Shown here in pieces: positions 11,939 through 26,300 of a DNA stretch of 64,000 nucleotides. The notes beneath the pieces are model-generated. The model did no database searches. It was not told the DNA's origin and was given only the letters and a program-made list of their open reading frames with translations. This DNA comes from Microglena sp. YARC. Lineage: Eukaryota; Chlorophyta; Chlorophyceae; Chlamydomonadales; Chlamydomonadaceae. Position 1 is the first letter of the stretch. Every line of letters starts with the position of its first letter. The DNA lies in contig CM039463.1 of NCBI GenBank assembly GCA_022414725.1, forward strand, positions 26,601,503-26,665,502, read 5' to 3'. The position numbers were made by a program, and so were the translations under genes.

Positions 11939-14900
11939 CCACCATCACCACCACCATCCTCATCATCACCATCATCATTACCATCATCATCACCACCACC
12001 ATCATCACCACCACCACCACCATCGTCACCACCACCACCACCACCATCATCACCACCAGCATTATCTGCTGTGCCCCCTCGACTCACAGGATGGTGGGTC
12101 TCATAGAACGAAAAAGGAGCTGTCTAGAAGCTGCTACAAGTAGACCCAAAAATAAACAGGGAGAATATTGGCTCTTACTCTATCTGTGTAGCCCGCAGTC
12201 CCCCAATTTCTTATCTGATGTTTGGGGGGTCACAGCTTGTATATTCAACTACGAGCAACAGCATCTAGGCAGCTTCCCTGACTGGCTTTTCAGCCAAACC
12301 TGAAGCAGCCCTGTGCACCTCGACGCTGGCGTATTTAGCTTTCCACCACCACCACCATCATCGTCATCATCATCATCTTTACCGCCATCATCATCACCAC
12401 CACCATCATCATCAACACCACCATCACCATCACCACCACCGTCATCATGCAGCTTTCCAGCGCTGCCAATATCTTTCGGTGCAGCCCCGTGGCCGGCTCA
12501 GGGAGCTGCCTAGGAGGTGCTAAGAAAAGCCCCAAAGCCTGGGAGTGCACTCCCCTACTCACAGATTTTGAATTGAAACCCTGGCTTGCACGCAACAGTG
12601 CTAAGATTTAAATTTACAATTGAATTTGAATTCAAACCCAAGCTTGCACGCAATAGTGCTTCAACATTTAAACTCACAATCAGATTCTGAATTGAAACTC
12701 CAGCAGCAGCGTCGGCCCATAATCCAAGCCAAGTGATTGGGAAGCCATGGCCGGGCACAATGCCGTTTATTGGCTCGATCCACAGTTTGGGACTAATGTC
12801 ACCGAAGCCACACTCACGGCTAATCTGCAAGTGGCACGTAGGGTGTAGGGTTTAGGATTTAGGGTTTGGGGTTTAGAGTTTAGGGATGTCACCGAAGCCG
12901 CACTCGCAGCTCGTCTGCAAGTAGCAAGGATCATGTAGGGTTTACTGTTTGGGGATGTATATCCCAGTCCAGGGGGTAGCAGATGCACAGTTTGGGAGAA
13001 AAGTCACCAAAGACACTCACGGCCAATCTGCATCTATGTATGTATTTTAAACTTCAGTATTAACGGGAGCAGTGTTTTGCATTGCAGATTTGTAATACAA
13101 TTTGCATCATTACCCCTTAGTACTTCATTTGCAATTTGTTGGGGTTCAGTTCACCAGTGCTTGTTTTGTATACAGACCTTCCCAATTTAGAGCCCAGGCA
13201 AGTCTATTTGGCGGAGCCCCCTCTTCAAGGGGGCGGGAGCCTCCATGTTTGCCCATTTGTCCGCTTGTCCGACCGAAAAACTTGAAGCCCGACACGTCAG
13301 CCAACGGTTGCGAAACTAACTCGCTTCGGTCAGCTCCATCGTTGCCACCTTTCGTTCCGTTGCCATCACACTCCGCCAATCTTCCGCGTCGCTTGCAATG
13401 CTGCATAGGACTTGATAGCCTATTTGGCTGTGCCTTAACTGGCTAGACTGTAAAAACACCCACCCACGATGAACAGGGGAATAGGCCATTAAATTAAGGT
13501 ACTTTAAAGGTACTTGAATGGCCTATACCTCTGTGTATGGGCGGTACTAGCAAGTCTGCGAGTACCTTAATGGCCCCCTTTAGGGGGCGGTACTCCAGGT
13601 ACCTTTCTTTATGGCCTATTAAACCCAAAAGGCAATTGTATTAAACCCAAAAGGCAATTGTCTTGATCTTCTAATGCTACCTTTACTTTCTAAAAGTTAA
13701 AAAGATATTTATTTTATACCAAATTTTTGAGCTTCTAAACAAATATAGAAACTGACAAGATCACGACTAAAAAGTATAAATAATTGTCTAACGCAAGCAA
13801 GCATAAATTGTCATGTATGGGGGACGAGCTTTGTCGACAGTGGCGGCGGGCAAACGTCTCCAGGAAGTCGATTTCAGCCTGCGGTGATTTTGAAACTTCA
13901 AGTTTTCGAAAGGGTGTGGTGGTGAAGGGGTTTTAAAGGGGATATGGGTTAGTACCAGGATGGGAGGTGAGCACACATCTTAGGGGGACGAGCTTTGTCG
14001 GCAGTGGCAGCGGGCAAGTGTCTCCAGGAAGTCGATTTCAGCCTGTGGTGATTGTTTAGCATGAATTGTCTAATTAATGCAAGCATTAATGAGCCAAACA
14101 GAGCGTTGAATTGTACAAACAACTCATGTGCCATCAACACCTTCATTTGCGAACATACACATAATAAAGAACAGGCTGCATACCCCTTCTGAAAAGCTTT
14201 ACACATGGGAACACACCACGTCTTCACTACAGCGAATTGCACTCACCAACTCATGTGACATCAACACCTTCATTTGCGAATATACACGTAATGCATGGAG
14301 GCTGCATACCCCTTATAAAGAGCTGTACGCACGGGAACACACCACGTCTTCACTACAGCGATTTAAGTTACCAACTCCTGTGCCATCAACACCTTCATTT
14401 GGGAGTACAAACGTAATGGAGAAAAGGCTGCATACCAATTATGAAGAGCTTTACGCACGGGAACACACCACGTCTTGACTACAAACAGAGCATTGAATAG
14501 AACTTACCAACTCCTGTGCCATCAACACTTTCATTTGCGAGTACACACGTAATGGAGAACAGGCTGCATAACCCTTCTGAAGAGCTTTACGCACAGGAAC
14601 ACACCACGTCTTCACTACGGCCCATCCCGAGGCTGTCTTGTTGGTTCGCACACGGAACAGCCAACTGCAGGTAGTATGGGCATATGTAGTTAGGGCACGT
14701 GTGTGTAGGATATAAGTGGTATGGGAACGGGTGGTACGGGCGTAGGTAGTATGGGCATATGTAGTTAGGGCACGTGTGTGTAGGACATAAGTGGTATGGG
14801 AACGGGTGGTACGGGCGTAGGTAGTATGGGCATATGTAGTTAGGGCACGTGTGTGTAGGACATAGGTGGTATGGGCACGGGTGGTACGGGCGTAGGTAGT

Positions 14901-17900
14901 AGGCATATGAAGTCAGGGCACGTGTATGTAGGGCATAAGTGGTATGGGCACGGGTGGTATGGGTACTTGTAGTAAGGGCATATGTCTGTAGGGCATTCGT
15001 GGTATGGGCATAGGTATGTAGGGCACTGGTATGTAGGGCACTTGCATGTTGGGCATGGCACTTGCAATTAGGGCACGTGTGTGTAGGGCATACGTGGTAT
15101 GCGCACTTGTAGTAAGGGCGTGGGTGGTATGGGTATAGGTAGGACACTTGCATTTTTGGCATTGGTGGTATGGGTACTTGTAGTTAGGGCACTTGTGTGC
15201 AGGGTAGATGTAGGTAGGGCACGTGCATTTAGGGTGCGGGTGGTATGGGAACTTAGTTACGGCACCGGTAGGTATGTATGGGACCGATGATATGAGCACT
15301 TTTAGGTAATGTAATGATAACGCCTGGTGGGGCGTGGTATTAAGGGAGCCCTGTCTTCCGGCGATAGAGAACGGGCTGCTACTCTACATGGACAGTGCTA
15401 CCATGGCGGTTGACAACGACCGTGAACAATAAAGCGCGGTACTTGCAGGTGGGGCACCTGTGGTTAAGGTGTTGGTAGCGATCAAGAGAGGTACACTTTC
15501 ATAATTTCATACCCCCACCCCCCCCCCCCCCCCCCTACCGTTTCCCAAGTCACCACTCTTTCTGCCCTCCTTGCCAAACAGATAGTCTTACAACAAGTCT
15601 TGTAAGTAGAGTCAAAATTTAGATATCTTGAGCTAACATATATACTAATATACATTTGAGTTGTCAACAAGAGCAGGCAGTGCAACAAAAAGAATGCGCT
15701 CAGCAGGTATGCGCCCAAGGTGCTTGTATCAGTACAAGGCAGTACAAGGCTGTACAATGAGCATAATGCACTCAGCAGGTATGTGCCCAAGGTGCTTGTA
15801 TCAGTACAAGGCAGTACAAGGCTGTGCAATGAGCATAATGCACTCAGCAGGTATGCGCCCAAGGTGCTTGTATCAGTACAAGGCAGTACAAGGCTGTGCA
15901 ATGAGCATAATGCACTCAGCAGGTATGCGCCCAAGGTGCTTGTATCAGCACAAGGCAGTACAAGGCTGTACAATGAGCATACTGCACTCAGCAGGTATGC
16001 GCCCAAGGTGCTTGTATCAATGAGACCTGGTAGTGTTGTTTGCAATATAACATACATACACTCATCCAATACTCCGCATGAAGGAGTCTATACGGCCTGG
16101 AGGTTGAAACTTACTATGTCTGCCATGGCGGCCTTCCCCAGCTGCGGCGTACGGGAGGGTCTCCTCAAAACCACGCCCCTCCAGGCGTTTTTAAATTTTG
16201 TAATCCAAGACTAACCTGGGGCCACCCCCAATCTCCAAGGATACTAACATACATTTAAGTTTTAAACAAGATCAGGCAGTGCAACATTTAAGTTTGAAAC
16301 AAGATTAGGCAATGCAGCATAATGCATGAACATTTAATTTTCAAACAAGATCAGGCAGTGCAGCATTTAAGTTTCAAAAAAGATCAGGCAGAGCAGCACA
16401 ATGCACAAAGCAGAAATGCGCCCAATGTGCTTGTATCAATGAGGCCTGGTAGTGTTGTCTGCATATTATCATACACACATACTAACATACCTACATACTA
16501 GCATACATACATTCTAACTTGCAAATATACACATATCCAAGACTCACCTGGGCTGCCCCCAATCTCCAAGGAGTAGTAGTTGTTGAACATGATGGCTCCA
16601 CTGGCCATGAATGGTTCAAGGGTGTGCTTGCATCATGTGCATCCACCATCCTAACCCACCTTTACTCTTGCCTTGATTACCAGACTCACCAGGGCTGCCC
16701 CCAATCTCCAAGGAGTAGTAGTTGTTGAACATGATGCCTCCACTGGCCATGTATTCAAGGGTGTGATCGCATCCATTCTCAAATGGAGTCTTTCCAAATT
16801 CTTCTTGCTATGATGTTTAAATTAGGCGCGGCTCCTAAAGGTGAACCCTAAAAATATGTACTGCATTTTAATTAAAGGTTTTTTCAACCCTTTTAGTGTT
16901 GGTAATACAACACATGTCCAAGGCGTAACTAGGGCTACCCGCAATCTCCAAGGAGTATTGGTTGTTGAACATGATAGCTCCACTGGCCATATACTCAAGG
17001 GTGTGCTTGCATCATGTGCATCCACCATCCTAACCCACCTCCACTCTTGCCTTGATTACCAGACTCACCAGGGCTGCCCCCAATCTCCAAGTAGTAGTAG
17101 TTGTTTAACATGATAGCTCCACTGGCCATATATTCAAGGGTGTGCTTGCATCATGTGCATCCATCATCCTAACCCACCTCCACTCTTGCCTTGATTACCA
17201 AACTTACCTGGGGCTCCCCCCAATATCCAAGGAGTAGTAGTTGTTGAACATGATAGCTTTTACTGGCCATGCATTCAAGGGTGTGCTTGCATCATGTGCA
17301 TCCATCATCCTAACCCACCTCCACTCTTGCCTTGATTACCAAACTTACCTGGGGCTCCCCCCAATATCCAAGGAGTAGTAGTTGTTGAACATGATAGCTT
17401 TTACTGGCCATGTATTCAAGGGTGTGCTTGCATCATGTGCATCCATCATCCTAACCCACCTCCACTCTTGCCTTGATTACCAAACTTACCTGGGGCTCCC
17501 CCCAATATCCAAGGAGTAGTAGTTGTTGAACATGATAGCTTTTACTGGCCATGTATTCAAGGGTGTGCTTGCATCATGTGCATCCATCATCCTAACCCAC
17601 CTCCACTCTTGCCTTGATTACCAAACTTACCTGGGGCTCCCCCCAATATCCAAGTAGTAGTAGTTGTTGAACATGATAGCTTTTACTGGCCATGTATTCA
17701 AGGGTGTGCTTGCATCATGTGCATCCACCATCCTAACCCACCTCCACTCTTGCCTTGATTACCAAACTTACCTGGGGCTCCCCCCAATATCCAAGGAGTA
17801 GTAGTTGTTGAACATGATAGCTTTTACTGGCCATGTATTCAAGGGTGTGCTTGCATCATGTGCATCCACCATCCTAACCCACCTCCACTCTTGCCTTGAT

Positions 17901-20900
17901 TACCAAACTTACCTGGGGCTACCCCCAATCTCCAAGGAGTAGTAGTTGTTGAACATAATGGCTCCACTGGCCATGTATTCAAGGGTGTGCTTGCATCCCC
18001 AGCAAACGGTGCAGTTGGGAAGATGCTTCCTTGGGTCAGCCATGGCATTCCCAGGTGCTATGTCTGTAAGGTCGATGGAATGCTCCTGCATCAGAAACAT
18101 AGTGCTATGTCTGCAAGGTATGATAACACTTGTGCTATGTCTGCAAGGTCGATGGAATGCGCCTGCATCACTAACATAGTGCTATGTCTGCAAGGTCGAT
18201 GGAATGCGCCTGCATCACAAACATGGTTATATGTCTGCGAGGTATGATAGCACTGGTGCTATGTCTCAAAGGTATGATAACACTGGTGCTAAGTCTGTAA
18301 GGTTGATGGAATTCCCCTGTATCACGAACATAGTGCTATGTCTGCAAGGTTTGATAACACTCGTGCTTTGTCTCCAAGGTCGATGGAATGCTCCTGCATC
18401 ACGGACATAGTGCTATGTCTGCAAGGTATGATAACATTTGTGCTATTAACAACACAAATTGACTGCTTGGATCTGCTCCACCCTGTCAACACCTCCTTTA
18501 TTACATCGCCACCCACTGTGACATGTACATGCGACCTCTATCATATCACCACCCACCCTTGCCTAGACACAAGAATGGACCACTTGGATCTACTCCACCC
18601 TGTCAACACCTCCTCTATTATATCGCCACCCACCATTAACATGTCGATGCGACCTCTGTCATGTCCCCACCCACCCTTACCTAGACACAAGAGTGAACTG
18701 CATGGATCTGCTCCACCCTATCAACACCTCCTCTATCACATTGCCATCCACCATTCACATGTTGATGCGACCTCTGTCATGTCCCCACCCACCCTTACCT
18801 AGACACAAGAGTGAACTGCTTGGATCTGCTCCACCCTACCAACACCTCCTCTGTCATGTCCCCACACACCATTAACATGTACATGCGACCTCTATCATAT
18901 CCCCACCCACCATTGACAACAAATAATGGACCGCTTAGATCTGCTCCACCATGTCAACACCTCCTCCATCACATTGCCACCCACCATTCACATGTAGATG
19001 CGACCTCTGTCATGTCCCCACCCACCATTCGCCACCCATCATTCACATCGCCGCCCACCATTCACATGTAGATCCGACCTCTGTCATGTCCCCACCCACC
19101 ATTCGCCACCCATCATTCACATCGCCGCCCACCATTCACATGTAGATCCGACCTCTGTCATGTCCCCACCCACCTTCAACTTGTAGATGCCATCCAGATC
19201 CTCAATCTGAAAGCGAGAATCGGACTCATCTCCCATCATAAGGCCACGCTTCTGACTGTCTTGCTGTGACTCAAGAGTGGACCGTCTAGACTCATGAGTA
19301 GACCGTATGTCACAGCTCTTCCCCCCTCACAACACCTAATTTATCACATCGCCCCACCCACCTTCAAGTTTTAGATGCCATCCAGATCCTCAATCTGAAA
19401 GCGAGAATCGGACTCATCTCCCATCAAAAGGCCACGCCTCTCTGACTCCCTTGCCTAGACACAAGAGTCCAAGGACCGCCCGGATCTTCTCCACCCTGTC
19501 AACACCTCCTCTATCACATCGCCCCACCCACCTTCAATTTGTAGATACCATCCAGATCCTCAATCTGAAAGCGAGAATCGGATTCATCACCCATCAAAAG
19601 GCCACGCCTCTGACTCCCTTGCTTAACTTCAAGAGTGGACCGTCTAGAATCAAGAGTTGACCGCGAGGCACTGCTCTTCCCACCTCTCAATACCTCCTCT
19701 ATCACATCTCCCCTCTCTAAGATCTCCTTCACGTCTGACTCAGCAGCTTTCTTCTGGGCCTCGCTGGTGTGAGCCACTACGGAGTAGGGAATGCAAACCT
19801 TGCATGCCTGGCATTCAGTCACGTGAGGGAATTTCTGCGCAGGACAAGTTTAGGTGTGGGTGGGGGTGTCAGTGTGTTGAGGTGGGGGCTATCAGCACAT
19901 AGGAAAGGTCTGGGCCTGGCTGGTAGAGCGACCACTGAGTGGGGGATACACACAGTGCATGCCTGGCTCTCAGTCACATGCGGTGGGTGGCCTTCTGCGC
20001 AGGGCAATATGATTTGAGGTGGGGATGGTCAGCACATGGGAATGTTCAATGCCTGGCTGGTGTGAGCCACTACTGAGGTGGGGATTCAAACCTTGCATGC
20101 CTGGCACTCAGTCACGTGGGGGAATTTCTGCGCAGGACAAGGTGAGGTGTGGGTGTCAGTGTGTTGAGGTGGGGATGCAAACCTTGCATGCCTGGCACTC
20201 AGTCACGTGGGGGAATTTCTGCGCAGGACAAGGTGAGGTGTGGGTGTCAGTGTGTTGAGGTGGGGATGCAAACCTTGCATGCCTGGCACTCAGTCACGTG
20301 GGGGAATTTCTGCGCAGGACAAGGTGAGGTGTGGGTGTCAGTGTGTTGAGGTGGGGATGCAAACCTTGCATGCCTGGCACTCAGTCACGTGGGGGAATTT
20401 CTGAGCAGGAGAAGATGAGTTGGGGATGAGTTGGGGATGATTAGCACATGGGAATTTTCTGGGCCTAGCTTGCGTGAGGGACTACGGAGTGGGATATGCA
20501 CACCTTGCATGCCTGGCACTCAAGAAAAACAAATCACTTGAGGGAATTTCTGTGCAGGAGAAGATGAGTTGAGACCCACCACCACCACCACCACCCACCC
20601 ACCCACCCGACCACCACAACCAATCACCCACCCCACCTGACCACCACCACCACCCACCCACCCACCCGACCACCTCCACCACCCACCCACCCGACCACCT
20701 GACCATCACCACCAACCACCCACCCGACCACCACCACCAACCACCACGTGAACCCCTCCCAGCACACTGCAACTCCCTTCTAGAAACCTCCTTAGTCAGC
20801 TATTGATCACCCCGAATCTCTCCAAGCACCTATCTAGGAGGTCAGCTGTCACGACCACCACCACACACACCCACATCTCCCTACCCACCCACACCACCAC

Positions 20901-23188
20901 TCACAAGAATACGCTTTGATCAACTATTGATCACCCCGAATCTCTCCGAACACCTTTCCAGGAGGTGAGCTGTCACTACCACCACCACCACTTAACACAC
21001 ACCCCTCCCCACCCACCCACCACCACTCACAGGAATACGCTCCGCATCCTCCTCGCTTGAAGGCATCTCCACACCGTCCATTTCAGAATTCTGATTAGTC
21101 TCATCCTTTGTCGACCTATCTCAGGGGTGAGCCATCACCCCCACACCCCCACCACGCCTACACCCCCACACCCCTCCCCACCCACACCACCGCTCACAGG
21201 AATACACTCCACATTCTCCTTGCTTGAAGGCATCTCCACCCGTCCATTTCATAATTCTTATGAGTCTCATCCTTTGTAGACCTATCTCAGGGGTGAGCCG
21301 TCACCACCACCACCACCACCACCACACACACACACCCCACCCCCACGCGCAAGAATTCGCTCCACATATTTCTCGCTTGAAGGCATCTCCATGCCATCTA
21401 TTTCAGCATTCTTACTACTCTCATCCTTTGTTGACCTATCTCAGGGGTGAGTCGTCACCACCACCACCACCACCACCACCACACACACACACACCACCAC
21501 CATGCATACCCCCCCCCCCCCACACACACACACCCACCCACCCACCCACCCCTCCCCACCCACACCACCACTCACAAGATTTCGCTCCACATCCTCCTTG
21601 CTTGAAGGCATCTCCACGCCATCCATTGCAGCATTCCTATTAGTCTCATCCTTAGTCAAGCTATCTCAGGGGTGAGCTATCACCACTACCACACACCCAC
21701 ACCCCTCCCCACCACGCATACCCACCCCACCCCCACCCACTCACACCACCACCATGCCTACACACCCCACCACCACCCCACCCACACCACCACCACGCAT
21801 ACCCCCCACCCCCACCCACACCACCACTCACAAGAATACGCTCCACATCCTCCTTGCTTGTGGGCATCTCCACGCCATCCATTTCAGCATTCCTATTAGT
21901 CCCATCCTTTGTCGAGCTACCCCTGGGATGAGCTGTCGAGATGCTCACCTTCCCCCCAGCTTCCTCAGCTACCTTCGAAGCACTGCTTTCAGGATCTCTG
22001 GTTGGAGATGATTGAAGTTGAGGGTTATGGCCCGCAGCAGAGTTGGTGGCTGCAGGGTTTGTTTTTGCCAATGTGCTAGGTGCTGGGGTCGTGGATGTAA
22101 ATGAGTCGGCTGCATTGGTGAAAGATGCGGATGCAAGAAGCGGAGTAGCTAGTAGCGGAGTAGTCGAAGAGGCGGCTGCATCAGTGACAGGTGTTGATGT
22201 CACCGCCGGCTGCGGAGCTTGAACGAGAGGGATGGTCACAGGAGCCTGGAAGCAAAGAGGGAGGGAGGGAGATAGGGAGAAAGATATGGAGGGAGATAGG
22301 GAGGAAGGGAGGGAGATAGGAGGGAGGGAAGGGGGAGGGAGGGAGGGAGGGAGGGAGGGGGGGGAGGAGGGAGGAGGAGGGGGGCCTGGGAGGGGGGGAA
22401 GGAGGGAGGGAGGGGGAGGGAGGGAGGGAGGAGTGAGGAGGGAGCTAGGGGTGTAGGTAGGGAAGTAGGTAGGTAGGGAGGGGGGGGGGGGTAGGTAGGG
22501 AGGGAAAGAGGGGGTAGGTAGGGAGGTAGGTAGGTTTGGAGAGGGGGAGGGGGAGGGAGAGAGGGAGGGAGGGAGGGAGGGAGGGAGGAGGGAGGGAGGG
22601 AGAGGAATGGAGGAGGGAGGAGGGAGGGAGGGAGGGAGGGAGGAAAGAGGGAGGGAGGGAGGGAGGGAGGGAGGGGGAGAGAGGGAGGGAGGAAGGGAGG
22701 GAGGGAGGGAGGGAGGGAGGGAGGGAGGGGGGGAGAGAGGGAGGGAGGGAGGGAGGAGGGAGGGAGGGAGGGAGGGGGGAGAGAGGGAGAGAGGGAGGGG
22801 GGAGGGAGGAAGGGAGGAGGGAGGGAGGGAGATAGGGATGGAGGGAGGGAGACTAGGAGGCAGACTGGGAGGGAGGTCAATTGGTCAGTGGCTTAGTGTG
22901 ATCCCTGGTGTCTGTGGGTATTGCATGGGGGACTTGGAATTAGAAGACGGTGAGCAGCCCAGATTTGGCTGAAAAGCATGTTCCAATCTAATCCAATCAA
23001 CAGCAGTGCAACCTCGATTGAGCTGCATTGGGCTTACATGAGTTGTATTGGGCTCGTGTCCTAAATACAAAAAAAGTACGCCATAGTTATCCAGACAGTG
23101 GTAACTTACTTGAATAATGACTTCAGCTGACTAGTTGTCGAGAAGGATTGGTGGTTGGAAAGTGAACTGGCTGGCTCCGTTCGAGCAC

Positions 23189-23244
<56 letters not shown>

Positions 23245-23267
23245 AATGATGATGATGATGATGAAGG

Positions 23268-23310
<43 letters not shown>

Positions 23311-23311
23311 A

Positions 23312-23351
<40 letters not shown>

Positions 23352-26300
23352 CGACACTTGTACTGGTGCCCTACTGGACTCCAAATGTCTAAAACCTAAA
23401 CTTTAAACCCTCTGTGGTTAGGACAATAATTCCTGTGACTAACCCAAACAACCATTTCCCTCTAGAAAACGGAATCAATTAAGAAACTATGTCAAGGGAA
23501 GTGGCTTGTTAATATTGCATGTGTTATGCAGGGTACTTCCAAGCGCGCTTTTGCGTGCTGGCGCGCTGTCTTTTTGAGGCCCACTGCGCGTTTCGCACAG
23601 TTTTTTGCACCCCCCCTGTGGGCGCAGCAAGCAATTTTTGCGCTTTTTGCACTACAAAGCGCAGTTTTGTTTTTTTCAAGTGCGTTAAAGCGCTGGCCAA
23701 ATTGGTCAATGGAAGTACCCTGGTGTTATGTACATTTGTAATGTAAAGCTTTTCTAAATCAATAGTTAGTGGTGGATGACCCCAGTGCAAGCAAATTGTC
23801 TGGCCTTCTCAACCTCATGCCTCATAATAAGGCGTACAATTTATTTATTTAGGCTCCAGCTGTGGTTGGCCCCAGTGCAAGCAAATGGGCTGGCCCCCTC
23901 AACCTCGCGCCTCGTAATAAGGCGTACTATTTCATTATTTTAAGCTTTTCTCACTCTCCGTATGCTTGGGCATACTATTTATGTATTTAAAGCTAATAAG
24001 GCACATATAAGGCATATGATTTATTTATGTAAAGCTAATAAGGCACACTGTTAATTAAGTTAAAGCTGTTCTCACCCACCGTATGCTTGAGCATACTGTT
24101 TATTAATTTATGTATTTATGTATTTATTTAAAGCTAATAAGGCTTACTATTTATTTATTTATGTAAAGCTAATAAGGCATACTATTTATTTATTATTTTA
24201 TTGAAAGCCAAGAAGGCATGCTATTTCATTATTTAAAGCTTTTCTCACTCACGGTATGCTTGAGCAAACTTTTATTTATTTATGCATGTATTTATTTATT
24301 CAAATCTTATAAGGCATACTATTTATTCATTTAAAGCTTGACTCACCCACCGTATTATTTATTTTTTTGAAGCTTTTCCCACTCACCGTATTATTTATGT
24401 TTTGAAGCTTTTCCCATTCACAAGTTTTTTTCTTTTTGAAGCTCTTCCCACTCACCATATATCTTTATTTCTAGCTTTTCTTACTCACCATATGCAACGG
24501 AGAACTGTGTGGACTGATGACATGATGCTTGATCATCAGAAGCTGCGATGGTGAAGCAGGTTCACGTTTAGCAAGAGGTGTGTATTTTTTCTGCCAAAAT
24601 ATCAAGTGTGCAACCAACTAAAATGTGCCTAAATGTCAAATGTAAGAGCAACTAAAATGTGCCAAAATGTCAAATGTGCAAGCAACTAAAATGTGCCAAA
24701 ATGTCAAATGTAAGAGCAACTAAAAATGTGCCAAAATGTCAAATGTGTAGGGTTGGGAAGCAAACGTATAATTATGTATTTATAAGCCGTATAAACGTAT
24801 AAAAACGTATATAAAAATTAGGCACTTCTTGAGAGAATACTTTTACATGGGTGGTATTTCATTGGCATCACATATCAACTCTCAGAAAAAGAATATGGCA
24901 AGTTTATGTTGTCCAAATCTCAGAAAAGAAATCACGACCAGAAAGCGCGTCGACCGGTGAAGAAGTTCGGTGCCAATCTAAGGGAGCCATTAAATGCCAG
25001 TTGGTATATAATATAACTGTATAAGTGTATAATAATATAAGTACATAACGGTATTGCAATATTTTCCATGTTCACATTGCACTAGGCTTGCACCATCAAT
25101 CCTTCAAGCCCACGCAGGAGCACAGCTTGTGGGATGGAAGGCTAGGTGGCGCTCTGATATTTGTGCCATCCTGGCTATCTAGATCAACCTTTAGGCCAAA
25201 TGTGTATACAATGGTGCATGTTAATGGTGAATTTAATTGCATATTGTGATAGAGGATGTCAAAAGCTTTCCAATGAGCTATCTAAATCAAAAATATAATG
25301 CTAACCAAGAAAGTTAAGTGCCGGGTCGTGTGCTGTACTTCTCGAAACACAGACTACACGTTTGTATGCGACGTATATAAGGTCGATTTGAGAAAAACTA
25401 TACGGCGTATTTATACGTATAAACATATAAACGTATATTAAACGTTTATATGTCGGCCCAACCCTACAAATGTGCAAGCAACTAAAATGTGCCAAGATAT
25501 CAAGTGTGCAAGCAACTAAAATGTGCCAACGGCAAACTATTGGAGCTAGCTGGAAGATGCCATGCGTAGCCAAAAAATGAATGCGTGCTTGTTCACAGTT
25601 GCTCTGTTTTCTGCAGGATTAGACTTCTGTGATTTGCTAGACAAAGATGCTAGGACCTTTGTGGGAAGCACCTTGATTTTATGTAAGATTGGTTTAGTTT
25701 GGTATGTATGCAATTGTACAGTCCAGGGATAGCCAAATAGGTCAAAGGTACTTGCCCAACCTTGCAAACAGGAAAGCAGTTTAAAAAAACAAGCACTGGC
25801 GAACTGAACCCCAACAGATCGTAAAACAATGTGGGACCGGAGTCTGTGCTATGCAGATACGTTTTGGAAAGAAGTGGATTTAGTTGTCCATTCATTAATG
25901 TCTTGGCTGTCAGCTTAAGACGTACCCAATTGTATAGGCTGCGTCCTGACACACAATCTAAATATTAACCTGCGTCTCATAATCAGGGTGCTTCCAAGCG
26001 CGCGCTTATGCGCGCTGCCTTTTTGAGCCCCACTGCGCGTTTCGCGCAGTGTTTTGCAACCCCCTGTGGGCGCAGCAAGAATTTTTTGCGCTTTATTTTT
26101 TGCTCTCAGAACCTCCCCCACCATCCCTTCCTTTTCTGAACCCCAACAGATCGTAAACAACGTGGGCCCGGAGTCTGTGCTATGCAGATAAGATTTGGAA
26201 ATAAGTGGATCTAGTTGTCCATTCATCAATTTCTTGGCTGTCAGCTTGAGAAGTACCCAATTGTATGGGCTGCGTCCTGAGACACAATCAAATTCTTTAT

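Larger units (their letters stand above)
11787..12677 (-). other. Gene M intron 6
   Basis: It holds one acceptor-side echo of exon 7 (11830-11850), two ATC/ACC microsatellites (11908-12060 and 12340-12450), about 270 bases of ordinary sequence between them, and donor-side copies of exon 6 (12555-12677). Confidence 0.7.

Noticed and set aside
22236..22972. Gly, Arg, Glu or Pro, Ser, Leu frames of 99-214 codons
   Set aside because: Translations of (GGGA)n on either strand.
23106..23384. Poly-Ser, Met or Asp frames
   Set aside because: (ATG)n microsatellite; the frame ending KSLF does not keep phase with M exon 2.
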